Source: Bacillota bacterium (GTDB taxonomy: Bacteria > Bacillota > Clostridia > Lachnospirales > Lachnospiraceae). From it: a stretch of 64,000 bases of DNA. The position numbers were made by a program, and so were the translations under genes. The stretch's first letter is position 1, and each line of letters starts with the position of its first letter. The notes below the pieces were generated by a model that ran no database searches, had not been told where the DNA came from, and saw nothing but the letters and a program-made list of their open reading frames with translations. The stretch is taken from positions 159,355 through 223,354 of the forward strand of contig JAKPAB010000200.1 of assembly GCA_029779695.1 (NCBI GenBank), read 5' to 3'. Below, one piece after another: positions 53,888-63,875 of this stretch.

Positions 53888-55657
53888 TTACATACGATCA
53901 GGAGCATTGAATCCTAACAGATCTATACAACAAAGAAGAAGTCTCTCTGTCACTTCTAGAAGTCTGATATATTCTCCCTTAACATTCGAATCTTCCTCTG
54001 CCATAATCTTGGTCTCATGATAGAAATGATTGAATGCATCACATACAGAATATACATATGAACAAATCTTATGTGGTGCTTTCTCATCATAAGATGATTT
54101 CATTACTTCTGAGAATCTAGACAGTGTAAGCATCAGATTCTTATCACTTTCTCCCTGAGGTTCTGTGATCTTCTTAACAGGATTTTCACCACATTCTTCC
54201 AAATAACGTCTAAGGATAGATCTGATCCTTACTATTGTATATAAGATATAAGGGCCTGTGTTTCCTTCAAATGAAGTGAAACGATCCATATCAAATATAT
54301 AATCCTTGGAAGCCTGATTCGAAAGATCACCATACTTAAGCGCAGCCAGACCAACTATCTTTGCAGTTTCTCTTGCCTCATCCTCTGACATTGACTCATT
54401 AGATTTAATCTTTTCAAACATTGTATTGTCAATCTCATCAAGAAGAGATTCCAGACGCATAACTCCGCCCTCTCTTGTCTTGAAGGGCTTACCATCCTTG
54501 CCGTTCATAGTACCAAATCCGATAAACTGGAGTTTTTCGTTCTTAGGTACTATTCCAACCTTTTTAGCACAACGGAAAAGCTGAACGAAATGAAGATCCT
54601 GTCTCTTATCAACAACATAAACCACCTCATCAGCGTGATAATCCTGCATTCTCCATACAAGAGTTGCCAGATCTGTTGTATTATAGTTAGCAGCTCCGTC
54701 CGACTTGAGCACCATTATAGGAGGCATATCTACCTTGTCTTCAGGTTCATCTACATCTACTACAAGAGCGCCTTCACTCTCATAAGCATATCCATCGTCC
54801 TTAATTTTCTGGATCATATCTTTTATATAAGGATCTGCATCAGACTCGCCCTTCCACATTTCAAAGTGTACATTAAGTCTGTCGTAGATTCCTCTCATAT
54901 CACTTACGGATACATTGATTATATGCTTAAAGATCTCGGTATATCCTATATGACCATTCTGTAATAGATATGTAGCTTCAAGAGCTCTTTTATGAAATTC
55001 TTCATCAGTCTTAGATTTTTTTGAGCCTGTAGGATAAATGTCTTCAAGCTCACCAATTGTAAATGGAGCCTCTTTAGGATATTCTCCCTTAAAATCAGGA
55101 TCAAAGTAAGGAAGTTCAGGATGTCTATCCTGAAGCTCACATATAATCTGTCCTAGCTGTGTACCCCAGTCTCCGAGATGGATATCTCCATAAACATTAT
55201 TGCCGGCGAATTTAAGTATTCTCTTAATCGATTCACCTATAACTGCTGCTCTAAGATGCCCTACATGAAGCGGCTTTGCCACATTAGGACCACCATAATC
55301 AACAAATATCGTTGTAGGATTTGCAACTTTTTCATATCCAAGTCTCTCACGATCTCTTCTCATCGCATCGACATAATCACCTAAAAAAGCACTTTGAAGC
55401 TTGAGATTGACAAATCCAGGTCTCACTGCCTCAGCTTCTGAAAATATATTGCTTGATTCAAGATTCTTTGCAATTGTCTCTGCAATATCCATTGGATTTT
55501 TCTTGTACTGCTTAGCCGCAGCAAGAGCACCATTACATTGATATTCGCAGAGGTCAGGACGATTTGAGACAGAACACATGGCAAACTTTTCATCATAGCC
55601 AGCTTCTGTAAAACCTCTCCTCATCTCTTCTGTTATAAGTTGAAGAATTGTTTTCAT
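53888..55657 (-). CDS. argS: Arginyl-tRNA synthetase
   Basis: 589 residues, class I. The ArgRS N-terminal domain is followed by the HIGH-type motif NVAKPLHVGHLRAAVIGESIKRIL and the anticodon-binding helical domain ending LLCCIDLLGFNAPDRM. ArgRS commonly lacks a canonical KMSKS, and none is evident here. It needs tRNA for activation. It is the last gene of the rhomboid-glnS-DUF2225 operon, 35 bases after the DUF2225 gene, and a palindromic terminator follows. No T-box. Ribosome site AAAAGGATG. Confidence 0.96.
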   Translation of the reverse strand: MKTILQLITEEMRRGFTEAGYDEKFAMCSVSNRPDLCEYQCNGALAAAKQYKKNPMDIAETIAKNLESSNIFSEAEAVRPGFVNLKLQSAFLGDYVDAMRRDRERLGYEKVANPTTIFVDYGGPNVAKPLHVGHLRAAVIGESIKRILKFAGNNVYGDIHLGDWGTQLGQIICELQDRHPELPYFDPDFKGEYPKEAPFTIGELEDIYPTGSKKSKTDEEFHKRALEATYLLQNGHIGYTEIFKHIINVSVSDMRGIYDRLNVHFEMWKGESDADPYIKDMIQKIKDDGYAYESEGALVVDVDEPEDKVDMPPIMVLKSDGAANYNTTDLATLVWRMQDYHADEVVYVVDKRQDLHFVQLFRCAKKVGIVPKNEKLQFIGFGTMNGKDGKPFKTREGGVMRLESLLDEIDNTMFEKIKSNESMSEDEARETAKIVGLAALKYGDLSNQASKDYIFDMDRFTSFEGNTGPYILYTIVRIRSILRRYLEECGENPVKKITEPQGESDKNLMLTLSRFSEVMKSSYDEKAPHKICSYVYSVCDAFNHFYHETKIMAEEDSNVKGEYIRLLEVTERLLLCCIDLLGFNAPDRM

Positions 55658-55692
55658 GTTGAGTACATCCTTTTCTATTAGTTACAATTATT

Positions 55693-56583
55693 TTACTTTT
55701 TCACCGTCTGAACTTCAGATGCCTCTTTGGCCTTCTGTTCTTTTACTACTGCAAGTATTTTATCTTTCAAGTCCCGGGACTTATCCTTGACCCTTGAAGG
55801 GGTCGACGGATTACCTAGGAGATTAGCGACCAGCTTTGATGCCACATCGTACTTTTTGAAATAAATAGCCATATTAGCAAGCATAAATTCCAATGTTGAT
55901 GTCTGCATTCCGCAAAAAGGAGGGATTTCAGTACTTATAGCCTGGATAAATCCTTCATATGCCTGCTTGTAAAAAACGTCATATTCAGCTTTTTTCTGCT
56001 TTAATAAAGCCTTATCCTCGTCTGTTTCTCTTGGAAGCTCTTTCATCTGTCCTCGTAGAAGCCATGCAATCTTTAGACATATATATGCCTTATCTGACAG
56101 TTTGGCTCTTTTTGCCATATCACATATAAGAGCGAGCCTGAGGCGATCGATTGCCACATCATAAGAGTAGGTTTCTTCATCTTTAACCTCTCCTGGCTTA
56201 TATTTTGATGTTACCTCTTCTCTTATCAACCTTCTCTGAGTAGGCGACAAATGTTCAAATTCCTTATTAAGAGCTGCATATCCACAATAAGGACAAACAG
56301 TGGTGTCATACTTTACAGTATCTACACCATCAAAATTAGGCCTTAGATCCTCATCCGCCTCTTTTCTCTTTATCTTACCTGTTTTAATCTGTTTAGTATT
56401 AAAAGTTTTATCACAAATAGGGCATGTACACTTATGGTCAAGCAAAAAATCTTTTTCTTCTAGAATCTTGACCTCAGCCGTACCCTTTTTTTCCTTCTTT
56501 TGGGCAGTCTTCTCATCACTGGTAATATCTAATTCCTTGTTGCCAGAAAATCCAAACTTTTCCAAACCAGAAAATAAGTTCAT
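55693..56583 (-). CDS. DUF2225 family protein with zinc-binding Cys pairs
   Basis: 296 residues. Two Cys clusters (CTCPICDKTFNTKQ, Cys52/54/57, and TTVCPYCGYAALNKEF, Cys97/100) are typical of DUF2225. A helical C-terminal region follows (DRLRLALICDMAKRAKLSDKAYICLKIAWLLRGQ), possibly TPR-like. No function is established in the family as far as I know. It lies between glnS and argS with short gaps (30 and 35 bases). The last 30 residues are Lys/Glu/Ala-rich. Confidence 0.85.
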   Translation of the reverse strand: MNLFSGLEKFGFSGNKELDITSDEKTAQKKEKKGTAEVKILEEKDFLLDHKCTCPICDKTFNTKQIKTGKIKRKEADEDLRPNFDGVDTVKYDTTVCPYCGYAALNKEFEHLSPTQRRLIREEVTSKYKPGEVKDEETYSYDVAIDRLRLALICDMAKRAKLSDKAYICLKIAWLLRGQMKELPRETDEDKALLKQKKAEYDVFYKQAYEGFIQAISTEIPPFCGMQTSTLEFMLANMAIYFKKYDVASKLVANLLGNPSTPSRVKDKSRDLKDKILAVVKEQKAKEASEVQTVKK

Positions 56584-56613
56584 ATATTTCTCCTTAATTT
56601 CTAAAAATTGGTC

Positions 56614-58287
56614 TTACTTTGCTGTTTCGGGTAATTTAAAACTGCTCTTTAATGATACAACTCTATTAAATACCAGACTCTCAGGGTTTGAATCCTTAGA
56701 ATCTACACAATAAAACCCATCTCTTACAAACTGAAAACCATCATAAGCCATCGATCCGTTCACACATGGTTCAATGTAACAATCCTTAAGTACAACCTTA
56801 GAGTTAGGGTTTAGGTTGATAGAACCATCCTCATTATATACTCCTAGCTCTTCATTAACCAGATTTTCATACAATCTTACTTCCGCCTTGACTGCAGTAG
56901 GACATGAAACCCAGTGAATCGTTCCTCTTACCTTACGTCCGTCCGGAGTATCTCCTCCTCGGCTCTCAGGATCATAATCAGCATGAACTACTGTTACTTC
57001 TCCGTTTTCATCTGTTTCATAACTTGTACATGTTACATAATATGCATTCATCAGACGAACTTCATTGCCTACAAACAGTCGTCTATACTTAGACGGAGGT
57101 TCAACCATAAAGTCATCTCTCTCTATATAAAGCTCTCTTGAGAAAGGAACTTCTCTGTCCCCCAGCTCAGGATTTTCAACATTATTTGCAATTTTCACAA
57201 GTTCTGTTTCACCCTCAGGATAATTGTCAATAACAAGTTTGACCGGATGAAGAACTGCCATTATTCTTTTGTCCTTATGCTTGAGATCTTCTCTCACGCA
57301 ATATTCAAGCATAGCATAATCAGCAGATGCATTGCTCTTTGTGATTCCAAGAAGTTCTACAAACTTTCTGATCGATTCAGGAGTAAATCCTCGTCTCTTA
57401 AGACCTGCGATAGATACAAGTCTAGGATCATCCCAACCATCAACGATACCATCCTCTACGAGTTTTTTGATGTATCTTTTTCCAGTGACAACATTTGTAA
57501 GATATAGCTTTGCAAATTCAATCTGTCTAGGAGGCATTTCCCATTCAGTTTCATTCACGACCCAATCATACAGTGGTCTGTGATCTTCAAACTCCAAGGT
57601 ACAAAGAGAATGTGTGATTCCCTCAACAGCATCCTCAATAGGATGAGCAAAATCGTACATAGGATAGATACACCACTTATCGCCTGTTCTCTGATGAGAC
57701 ATATGGGCAACCCTATATATAATAGGATCTCTCATATTGATATTAGGTGATGACATATCGATTCTTGCACGAAGCACCATCTCACCATCAGCATATTTTC
57801 CAACCTTCATATCCTCAAATATCTGAAAATTTTCATCAACTGATCTATTAATATTAGGATCGTCCTTACCTGGTTCCGTAAGTGTGCCTCTATATTCTCT
57901 TATCTGATCTGCGGTAAGATCTGAACAATAAGCCTTACCCTTCTTTATGAGAAGAACAGCCTTCTCATACATAATGTCAAAATAATCGGAAGCATAATAT
58001 ATCTTGTCTCCGAAATCCGCTCCAAGCCATTCGATATCAGACCTGATCGATTCAACAAATTCAGACTTTTCCTTGGTAGGATTAGTGTCATCGAATCTCA
58101 TGTGGAATACTCCACCATACTCTTTAGCTATACCGTAATTCAATATTATTGACTTGGCATGTCCAATATGAAGATAACCATTGGGCTCCGGCGGAAAACG
58201 TGTCACAACATGATCATAAATTCCGTCTTCAAGATCCTTATCAATAGCTTGCTCAATAAAATTTTTGGTTTTTATCTCTTCTTCCAT
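56614..58287 (-). CDS. glnS: Glutaminyl-tRNA synthetase
   Basis: 557 residues, class I. It has the GlnRS-type motif VTRFPPEPNGYLHIGHAKSIILNYG, VDGWDDPRLVSIAGLKRRGFTPESIR, and a C-terminal pair of beta barrels. The KMSKS loop reads NVVTGKRYIKKLV, a relaxed form. It makes Gln-tRNA-Gln directly. GlnRS is not universal in Firmicutes and is thought to have spread by transfer from proteobacteria or eukaryotes. No base-composition break is visible here. It follows the rhomboid-like gene by 78 bases. Confidence 0.95.
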   Translation of the reverse strand: MEEEIKTKNFIEQAIDKDLEDGIYDHVVTRFPPEPNGYLHIGHAKSIILNYGIAKEYGGVFHMRFDDTNPTKEKSEFVESIRSDIEWLGADFGDKIYYASDYFDIMYEKAVLLIKKGKAYCSDLTADQIREYRGTLTEPGKDDPNINRSVDENFQIFEDMKVGKYADGEMVLRARIDMSSPNINMRDPIIYRVAHMSHQRTGDKWCIYPMYDFAHPIEDAVEGITHSLCTLEFEDHRPLYDWVVNETEWEMPPRQIEFAKLYLTNVVTGKRYIKKLVEDGIVDGWDDPRLVSIAGLKRRGFTPESIRKFVELLGITKSNASADYAMLEYCVREDLKHKDKRIMAVLHPVKLVIDNYPEGETELVKIANNVENPELGDREVPFSRELYIERDDFMVEPPSKYRRLFVGNEVRLMNAYYVTCTSYETDENGEVTVVHADYDPESRGGDTPDGRKVRGTIHWVSCPTAVKAEVRLYENLVNEELGVYNEDGSINLNPNSKVVLKDCYIEPCVNGSMAYDGFQFVRDGFYCVDSKDSNPESLVFNRVVSLKSSFKLPETAK

Positions 58288-58365
58288 TTATATGCTTCCC
58301 TTAATAATTAGTATATTTATCAATCAGTTTCTTTTTGGTTCAATTTATTTTACCATCATATGTCA

Positions 58366-59244
58366 TCAGCTCTTATGCACATGAGTAAATAAATGATCCT
58401 GGCAATATTCATAATTACCATTACACTTAGAACAAAATCTAAATTCAAGTTCCGGATTAGTTATATCCGTTCTTCCACATATGCAACATTTATGCTTGGG
58501 AATGGGTCCCGAACTGCCTGACTTGCCCATATTACCATAGGCCCGCTTAAATGCAGCCTTTCTTTTACGCTCCTTGGGAGCGATCCGGTAATAATCTCTT
58601 GTAGACAGATAATAAATCGCAAAGTTAAGAAGTGAAGATACAATAACTATTCTATCTCCGGCTCCTCCTGTGGCAAGATCAACTATGATAAAAGCAGCAT
58701 ATACAAGTGCCAGCCATTTCATCTTTATAGGGATAATAAAATACAGCATTATCTGCATATCAGGATAGCACAGTGCAAAAGCCAGGAAAATGGACAGATT
58801 AATATAATTTGTAGTAAACGCATAGCTCATAGCATATGAAGAAGTTACATCGCCACCTGTAAGTGCAAACAGTATAAATGCTCCGATTATTGTGAAAATT
58901 ATTCCACCGAATATATATACATTAAATCGGAATACTCCCCATGTTCTCTCCAGAACCATTCCCAACTGCCAATAAAATATCATCATGATAATACCTAATA
59001 TCAGATGATTTTGATCCGGTGGCACCAACAGCCATGATATAATTCTCCAAAACTGCGGTATCGGAAAACCATTGGTAGCATGAATTATCTGATAAGGATC
59101 CAATGTCAGATATGTCAGAAAATCCACACCGGTAATATATCTCCCGAAATGAAGGAGGTACCCGATTATGTAACCTCCGATCATGTAATTCATTAGTCTG
59201 GGAATAGCAAATCTCCCAAACTTTCTTTCAAGTTTGTCCCACAT
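58366..59244 (-). CDS. Rhomboid-like membrane protein with C-terminal zinc ribbon
   Basis: 292 residues with six or seven membrane helices (between about 17 and 215), a basic loop (KERKRKAAFKRAYG), and a C-terminal Cys/His cluster (251-290, HKCCICGRTD...CSKCNGNYEYCQDHLFTHVH) likely to bind zinc. The helix pattern resembles rhomboids (WRIISWLLVPPDQNH, then GMVLERTWG). The catalytic GxSG is replaced by INLSIF and the late His is absent, so it should be a non-proteolytic member. AGGAG site 8 bases before ATG. First gene of the glnS-argS operon. Confidence 0.75.
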   Translation of the reverse strand: MWDKLERKFGRFAIPRLMNYMIGGYIIGYLLHFGRYITGVDFLTYLTLDPYQIIHATNGFPIPQFWRIISWLLVPPDQNHLILGIIMMIFYWQLGMVLERTWGVFRFNVYIFGGIIFTIIGAFILFALTGGDVTSSYAMSYAFTTNYINLSIFLAFALCYPDMQIMLYFIIPIKMKWLALVYAAFIIVDLATGGAGDRIVIVSSLLNFAIYYLSTRDYYRIAPKERKRKAAFKRAYGNMGKSGSSGPIPKHKCCICGRTDITNPELEFRFCSKCNGNYEYCQDHLFTHVHKS

Positions 59245-59288
59245 TAAATAGCTCCTAAATAATCATATTTTTTCACTCTGAATAAAAT

Positions 59289-59317
59289 ATTATAGCAAGG
59301 TCAGTGATAAAATACAA
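59289..59317 (-). promoter_or_regulatory. Promoter of the rhomboid-glnS-DUF2225-argS operon
   Basis: TTGTAT, 17 bases, TATAAT on the minus strand, with TG one base before the -10 (extended type, TGCTATAAT). It lies about 45 bases before the rhomboid-like ATG, with AGGAG in between. Confidence 0.65.
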
Positions 59318-59483
59318 ATATATGTATGAAATAATTGATCTTAATAGTGTTCAAAAATCAATATTATTTTATAGTAGGCCTAAAAAGGTCTTTGATTCTG
59401 TCTCTACAAAATTGGTTATCTGTCTCTTTACCTTTACTCTTCTCAATGTTGTAATAGTTTAAGTTAAATTACAAAAAATTTTA

Positions 59484-59513
59484 TTTGATATATATGCTAT
59501 CAAATTGTATAAT
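59484..59513 (+). promoter_or_regulatory. Strong sigma-A promoter with embedded dyad for the activase gene
   Basis: TTGATA, 17 bases, TATAAT on the plus strand: five and six matches with ideal spacing, 35 bases before the ATG. The -35 and spacer contain a perfect dyad TTTGATA-N7-TATCAAA (59484-59504), well placed for a repressor. The arm TTGAT/ATCAA recalls FNR-type half-sites, but the spacing is too wide for FNR. Confidence 0.7.
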
Positions 59514-59548
59514 CCATACTTGGTTTTAATAGGAAAGGAAATTCTTTA

Positions 59549-62500
59549 ATGTCTAAAAATGAACTTTATAAATTTGGAATCGATATTGGTTCCACTACTG
59601 TAAAGATTGCCGTACTTTCACCCGATAACAAATTAATATTTTCTGATTACGAGAGGCATTTTGCCAATATCAGAGAAACTCTTCATTCTCTTGTAAAAAA
59701 AGCATATGAAGTAACCGGGGAATGTATAGTAGCCCCTGTTATCACAGGCTCAGGCGGGTTAACTCTTGCGAAACATCTTGGAATAACTTTTGTTCAGGAA
59801 GTTATCGCTGTATCCACCGCTTTAACCAATTATGCACCACAGACAGATGTCGCCATTGAGCTCGGTGGAGAAGATGCCAAAATCATTTATTTTGAAAATG
59901 GTAATGTAGAACAGAGAATGAATGGAATCTGTGCCGGTGGTACAGGCTCTTTTATTGACCAGATGGCTTCTCTCCTGCAGACTGATGCTGAGGGTCTAAA
60001 TGTCTATGCCAAGGATTATAATGCTATATATACCATAGCTTCACGCTGTGGCGTTTTTGCAAAAACAGATATTCAGCCTCTTATAAATGAAGGTGCTTCT
60101 CACGAAGATCTGGCTGCATCTATTTTTCAAGCTGTCGTCAATCAAACAATAAGTGGACTTGCATGTGGCAAGCCTATCAAAGGTCATGTTGCCTTTCTAG
60201 GTGGCCCTCTTCACTTTTTGGATCAGTTAAGAGAAAGCTTTATCCGTACTCTTAAGCTAGATGAAGAACATACTATCATCCCTGAGAATTCTCACCTGTT
60301 TGCCGCTATTGGTTCAGCTCTTTCCTACAAAGAAAATGAGACCAAGACCATGAGTACTCTTATGGATGAGCTGTCCCACAATATAAAAATGGAATTTGAA
60401 GTTGCCAGACTCGATCCTCTTTTTAATAATGGAGAAGAATTTAAAACATTTTCAGAGAATCACAAAAAAAGTCATGTAGAGCAGAAAGACCTAACCCAGT
60501 ATCATGGGAAATGCTTTTTAGGAATCGATGCAGGAAGTACTACTACAAAACTTGCTCTAATAAGTGAAGACGGAGATCTTCTCTATTCATATTATTCAAG
60601 CAACAATGGAAGTCCTCTTAAAACAGCAGTGACTTCTATTAAAGAAATATATTCTAAGCTTCCGTCAGATACAAAAATCGTTCATTCATGTTCAACAGGA
60701 TATGGCGAAGCTCTTCTGAAATCTGCTTTAAAGCTTGAGGAAGGTGAGGTAGAAACTGTATCTCACTACTATGCTGCAAAATTCTTCAATCCAAACGTTG
60801 ATACAATTCTTGATATTGGCGGTCAGGATATGAAGTACATTAAGATCAAAGATCATGCTATAGACAGTGTTCAGCTCAATGAATCCTGTTCTTCCGGATG
60901 TGGCTCATTTATCGAGACTTTCGCTAAATCTCTTAATTTCTCCGTTCAGGATTTTGCAAAGGAAGCACTTTTCGCCGAGCATCCGATCGATCTTGGAACC
61001 AGATGTACTGTTTTCATGAATTCCAAGGTTAAACAGGCACAAAAAGAAGGCGCTTCTGTTGCCGATATTTCTGCAGGCCTAGCATACTCTGTTATAAAAA
61101 ATGCTCTTTTTAAGGTTATCAAACTGGCAGACCCCAAAGATCTCGGTGGAAATATCGTAGTCCAGGGTGGTACTTTCTATAACGACGCTATTCTCCGTGC
61201 TTTTGAAAAAATATCAGAGCGCGAGGTAACTCGTCCGGATATTGCCGGACTTATGGGTGCTTTTGGTGCAGCACTTATTGCCATGGAAAGATATAATTTT
61301 CAGCCTTATACTACTATGCTAAATATTGATGAGATTGATGATCTGACCTACGAGACCAAGCTTCAGAGATGTCAGCATTGTAATAACCACTGTCTCCTGA
61401 CCATCAACATGTTCAATGATGATCGACAGTTTATAACAGGAAATCGCTGTGAAAGAGGACTTGGTCTGGAAAAGAATAAGGATAACCTTCCTAATCTCTA
61501 TGAGTATAAGTTAAAAAGGGTATTCCAGTATAAACCACTTTTAAAAGATGAAGCTCCAAGAGGAAATGTTGGTATCCCAAGAGTACTTAATATATATGAG
61601 AATTACCCGTTTTGGGCAACATTTTTTAAGTCACTTGGTTTTAGAATCATCCTCTCTCCTCAGTCTAATCGTAAAGTATATGAGCTGGGTATTGAATCGA
61701 TCCCAAGTGAATCAGAATGTTATCCTGCCAAAATTGCTCATGGTCATGTACAGTGGCTGATCAATCATGATGTGGATTTTATTTTCTACCCTTGTATACC
61801 ATATGAGAGAGATGAATTTCCGGACGCCAATAACCACTACAACTGTCCTATCGTGACTTCTTATGCTGAAAATATTAAAAATAATATTGAAGAAATTGCC
61901 AATGGTGAAGTGCGTTTTATGAATCCTTTCGTTGCATTTACCAACGAAAAGATATTGAGCGATCAGCTGGTCAAGATATTCAAATTTGAATTCGATATTT
62001 CAGAAGATGAAGTCAAAAACGCTGCTCATTTAGGATGGGAAGAACAGGGCGCATTTAAAAAAGACATTGAAAATAAAGGCGAGGAAACTCTTCGATATCT
62101 ACAGGAAACCGGTAAGCACGGAATCGTACTTTGCGGACGTCCTTATCATATAGATCCTGAGATAAACCACGGAATACCTGACGTGATCAATTCTTATGGA
62201 ATGGCTGTTCTAACAGAGGATTCTATTTCACATTTAGGTGAATTAGAGAGGCCTCTTATCGTAATGGATCAGTGGATGTTCCATTCAAGAATGTATTCAG
62301 CTGCTAATTTTGTCAAGAAAACCGATTATCTTGACGTAATCCAGCTTAACTCCTTTGGATGCGGACTCGATGCTGTAACCACTGACTGTGTAAAAGATAT
62401 TTTAAATAACAGTGGAAAAATATATACATGTTTAAAAATTGATGAGGTCAATAACCTTGGCGCAGCAAGAATAAGGATAAGATCTCTTATTGCTGCCATT

Positions 62501-63805
62501 AATGTCAGAAAGCATAAAAAAGAGCAAGAAGAAATAGATATAGCTCCTGCTAATTATAATCGTGTAGAATTTACTGATGAGATGAGAAAAAACTATACTA
62601 TTCTTGCTCCTCAGATGTCTCCTATACACTTTGACCTTATTGCTCCCGCATTTAATGCCGCCGGTTATAATCTAATCGTTCCGGATATTCCTACGAGAGA
62701 ATGTATCGATCAGGGACTCCGCTATGTCAATAACGATGCTTGCTATCCTTCTCTTATGGTTGTCGGACAGCTTATGGCTGCTATTAAAAGTGGTGACTAC
62801 GATCTAAATAAAACTGCTCTTCTGATATCTCAGACAGGCGGTGGTTGCCGTGCTTCAAATTACATAGGATTTATACGTAGAGCACTCGATAAGGCAGGAT
62901 ATCCCAATGTGCCGGTTATATCGATAAGTGCACAGGGACTGGAGAAAAACTCCGGATTCAAGATTACTCTTTCTCTTCTTCAGCATGCTCTTTATGCATT
63001 GGAATTTGGAGACATTTTCTTACGATGTGTGCTTAGAACTAGACCATATGAAGCAGTTCCAGGTTCTACAGATATGCTTCATGAGAAGTGGAAAAAGAAA
63101 GTTATTGAATTTGTAACTCAAGAGCACATGCTTTCTCATACTAAGTATAAGAAGATGTGCCGTGATATTATCAAAGACTTTGACAATCTTCCAATTAATG
63201 AAAATCTTAAAAAGCCAAGAGTCGGTATTGTAGGCGAGATACTGGTTAAATTCCTACCGGCTGCCAATAACCATCTTGCCAAGCTTCTGGAATCAGAAGG
63301 TGCCGAGGCAGTTATTCCTGACCTTACAGATTTCCTCTTATATAGTTTTTACAACACAAACTTTAAAGAAGAAAATCTCGGAACCAGCAAGCGTGTAATG
63401 AGAAGATCAAATCTTGCCATTCATTTCTTTGAATGGTTGAGATCTGCCGCAAGAGTTGAATTCGACAAGAGTAAGCATTTTGAGGCTCCCTGCCATATAG
63501 ATAAGTTGGCAGAAATGGCAAAACCTATTGTATCTCTTGGTAATCAAACAGGTGAGGGATGGTTCCTTACCGGTGAGATGATGGAGCTCATGGATACAGG
63601 TTCTAACAATATCATCTGTATTCAGCCTTTCGGATGTCTTCCTAACCATATTGTAGGTAAGGGAGTTATCAAGAAAATAAGAAGTGAACATCCTGAGTCC
63701 AATATTGTAGCCATTGACTATGATCCCGGTGCCTCAGAAGTTAATCAGCTTAATCGTATCAAGATGATGCTTACCAATGCTGTCAAAAACATGAATCAGG
63801 AATAA
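59549..63805 (+). CDS. 2-hydroxyacyl-CoA dehydratase activase-like protein (BadF/BcrA ATPases plus DUF2229)
   Basis: 1418 residues. Two actin-fold ATPase domains occur in tandem. The first has GIDIGSTTVK (10-19) and NGICAGGTGSF with Cys128 and Cys167, matching the cluster-bridging Cys of HgdC. The second has GIDAGSTTTK and NESCSSGCGSF. A DUF2229/CoA-dehydratase-like region (VGIPRVLNIYENYPFWATFFKSLGF) and an HgdB-like end (FGCLPNHIVGKGVIKK) follow. The family hydrolyses ATP to push electrons to radical dehydratases. No partner dehydratase lies in the window. Large fused forms are common in anaerobic Clostridia and their substrate is unknown. AAAGGA site. Confidence 0.9.
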   Translation: MSKNELYKFGIDIGSTTVKIAVLSPDNKLIFSDYERHFANIRETLHSLVKKAYEVTGECIVAPVITGSGGLTLAKHLGITFVQEVIAVSTALTNYAPQTDVAIELGGEDAKIIYFENGNVEQRMNGICAGGTGSFIDQMASLLQTDAEGLNVYAKDYNAIYTIASRCGVFAKTDIQPLINEGASHEDLAASIFQAVVNQTISGLACGKPIKGHVAFLGGPLHFLDQLRESFIRTLKLDEEHTIIPENSHLFAAIGSALSYKENETKTMSTLMDELSHNIKMEFEVARLDPLFNNGEEFKTFSENHKKSHVEQKDLTQYHGKCFLGIDAGSTTTKLALISEDGDLLYSYYSSNNGSPLKTAVTSIKEIYSKLPSDTKIVHSCSTGYGEALLKSALKLEEGEVETVSHYYAAKFFNPNVDTILDIGGQDMKYIKIKDHAIDSVQLNESCSSGCGSFIETFAKSLNFSVQDFAKEALFAEHPIDLGTRCTVFMNSKVKQAQKEGASVADISAGLAYSVIKNALFKVIKLADPKDLGGNIVVQGGTFYNDAILRAFEKISEREVTRPDIAGLMGAFGAALIAMERYNFQPYTTMLNIDEIDDLTYETKLQRCQHCNNHCLLTINMFNDDRQFITGNRCERGLGLEKNKDNLPNLYEYKLKRVFQYKPLLKDEAPRGNVGIPRVLNIYENYPFWATFFKSLGFRIILSPQSNRKVYELGIESIPSESECYPAKIAHGHVQWLINHDVDFIFYPCIPYERDEFPDANNHYNCPIVTSYAENIKNNIEEIANGEVRFMNPFVAFTNEKILSDQLVKIFKFEFDISEDEVKNAAHLGWEEQGAFKKDIENKGEETLRYLQETGKHGIVLCGRPYHIDPEINHGIPDVINSYGMAVLTEDSISHLGELERPLIVMDQWMFHSRMYSAANFVKKTDYLDVIQLNSFGCGLDAVTTDCVKDILNNSGKIYTCLKIDEVNNLGAARIRIRSLIAAINVRKHKKEQEEIDIAPANYNRVEFTDEMRKNYTILAPQMSPIHFDLIAPAFNAAGYNLIVPDIPTRECIDQGLRYVNNDACYPSLMVVGQLMAAIKSGDYDLNKTALLISQTGGGCRASNYIGFIRRALDKAGYPNVPVISISAQGLEKNSGFKITLSLLQHALYALEFGDIFLRCVLRTRPYEAVPGSTDMLHEKWKKKVIEFVTQEHMLSHTKYKKMCRDIIKDFDNLPINENLKKPRVGIVGEILVKFLPAANNHLAKLLESEGAEAVIPDLTDFLLYSFYNTNFKEENLGTSKRVMRRSNLAIHFFEWLRSAARVEFDKSKHFEAPCHIDKLAEMAKPIVSLGNQTGEGWFLTGEMMELMDTGSNNIICIQPFGCLPNHIVGKGVIKKIRSEHPESNIVAIDYDPGASEVNQLNRIKMMLTNAVKNMNQE

Positions 63806-63875
63806 AGTCTGATATAATATTTCTAGTTATAGCTATATTTATTATTTAATTAAAATAATATATAGCCAGAAACAC

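Larger units (their letters stand above)
59245..59548. other. Divergent intergenic region (304 bases)
   Basis: AT-rich spacer between the rhomboid-like gene and the dehydratase activase. It holds one promoter for each side (listed separately), a dyad over the plus-strand promoter, and a weak AGGCC/GGTCT hairpin near 59374. No ORF or RNA gene is seen. Confidence 0.7.

Noticed and set aside
33644-59317. T-box riboswitches upstream of trpS, gltX, glnS or argS
   Set aside because: The gaps before these genes are 2 to 78 bases, too short for a T-box leader, and the promoter region upstream of the rhomboid-like gene shows no T-box sequence I could recognise.
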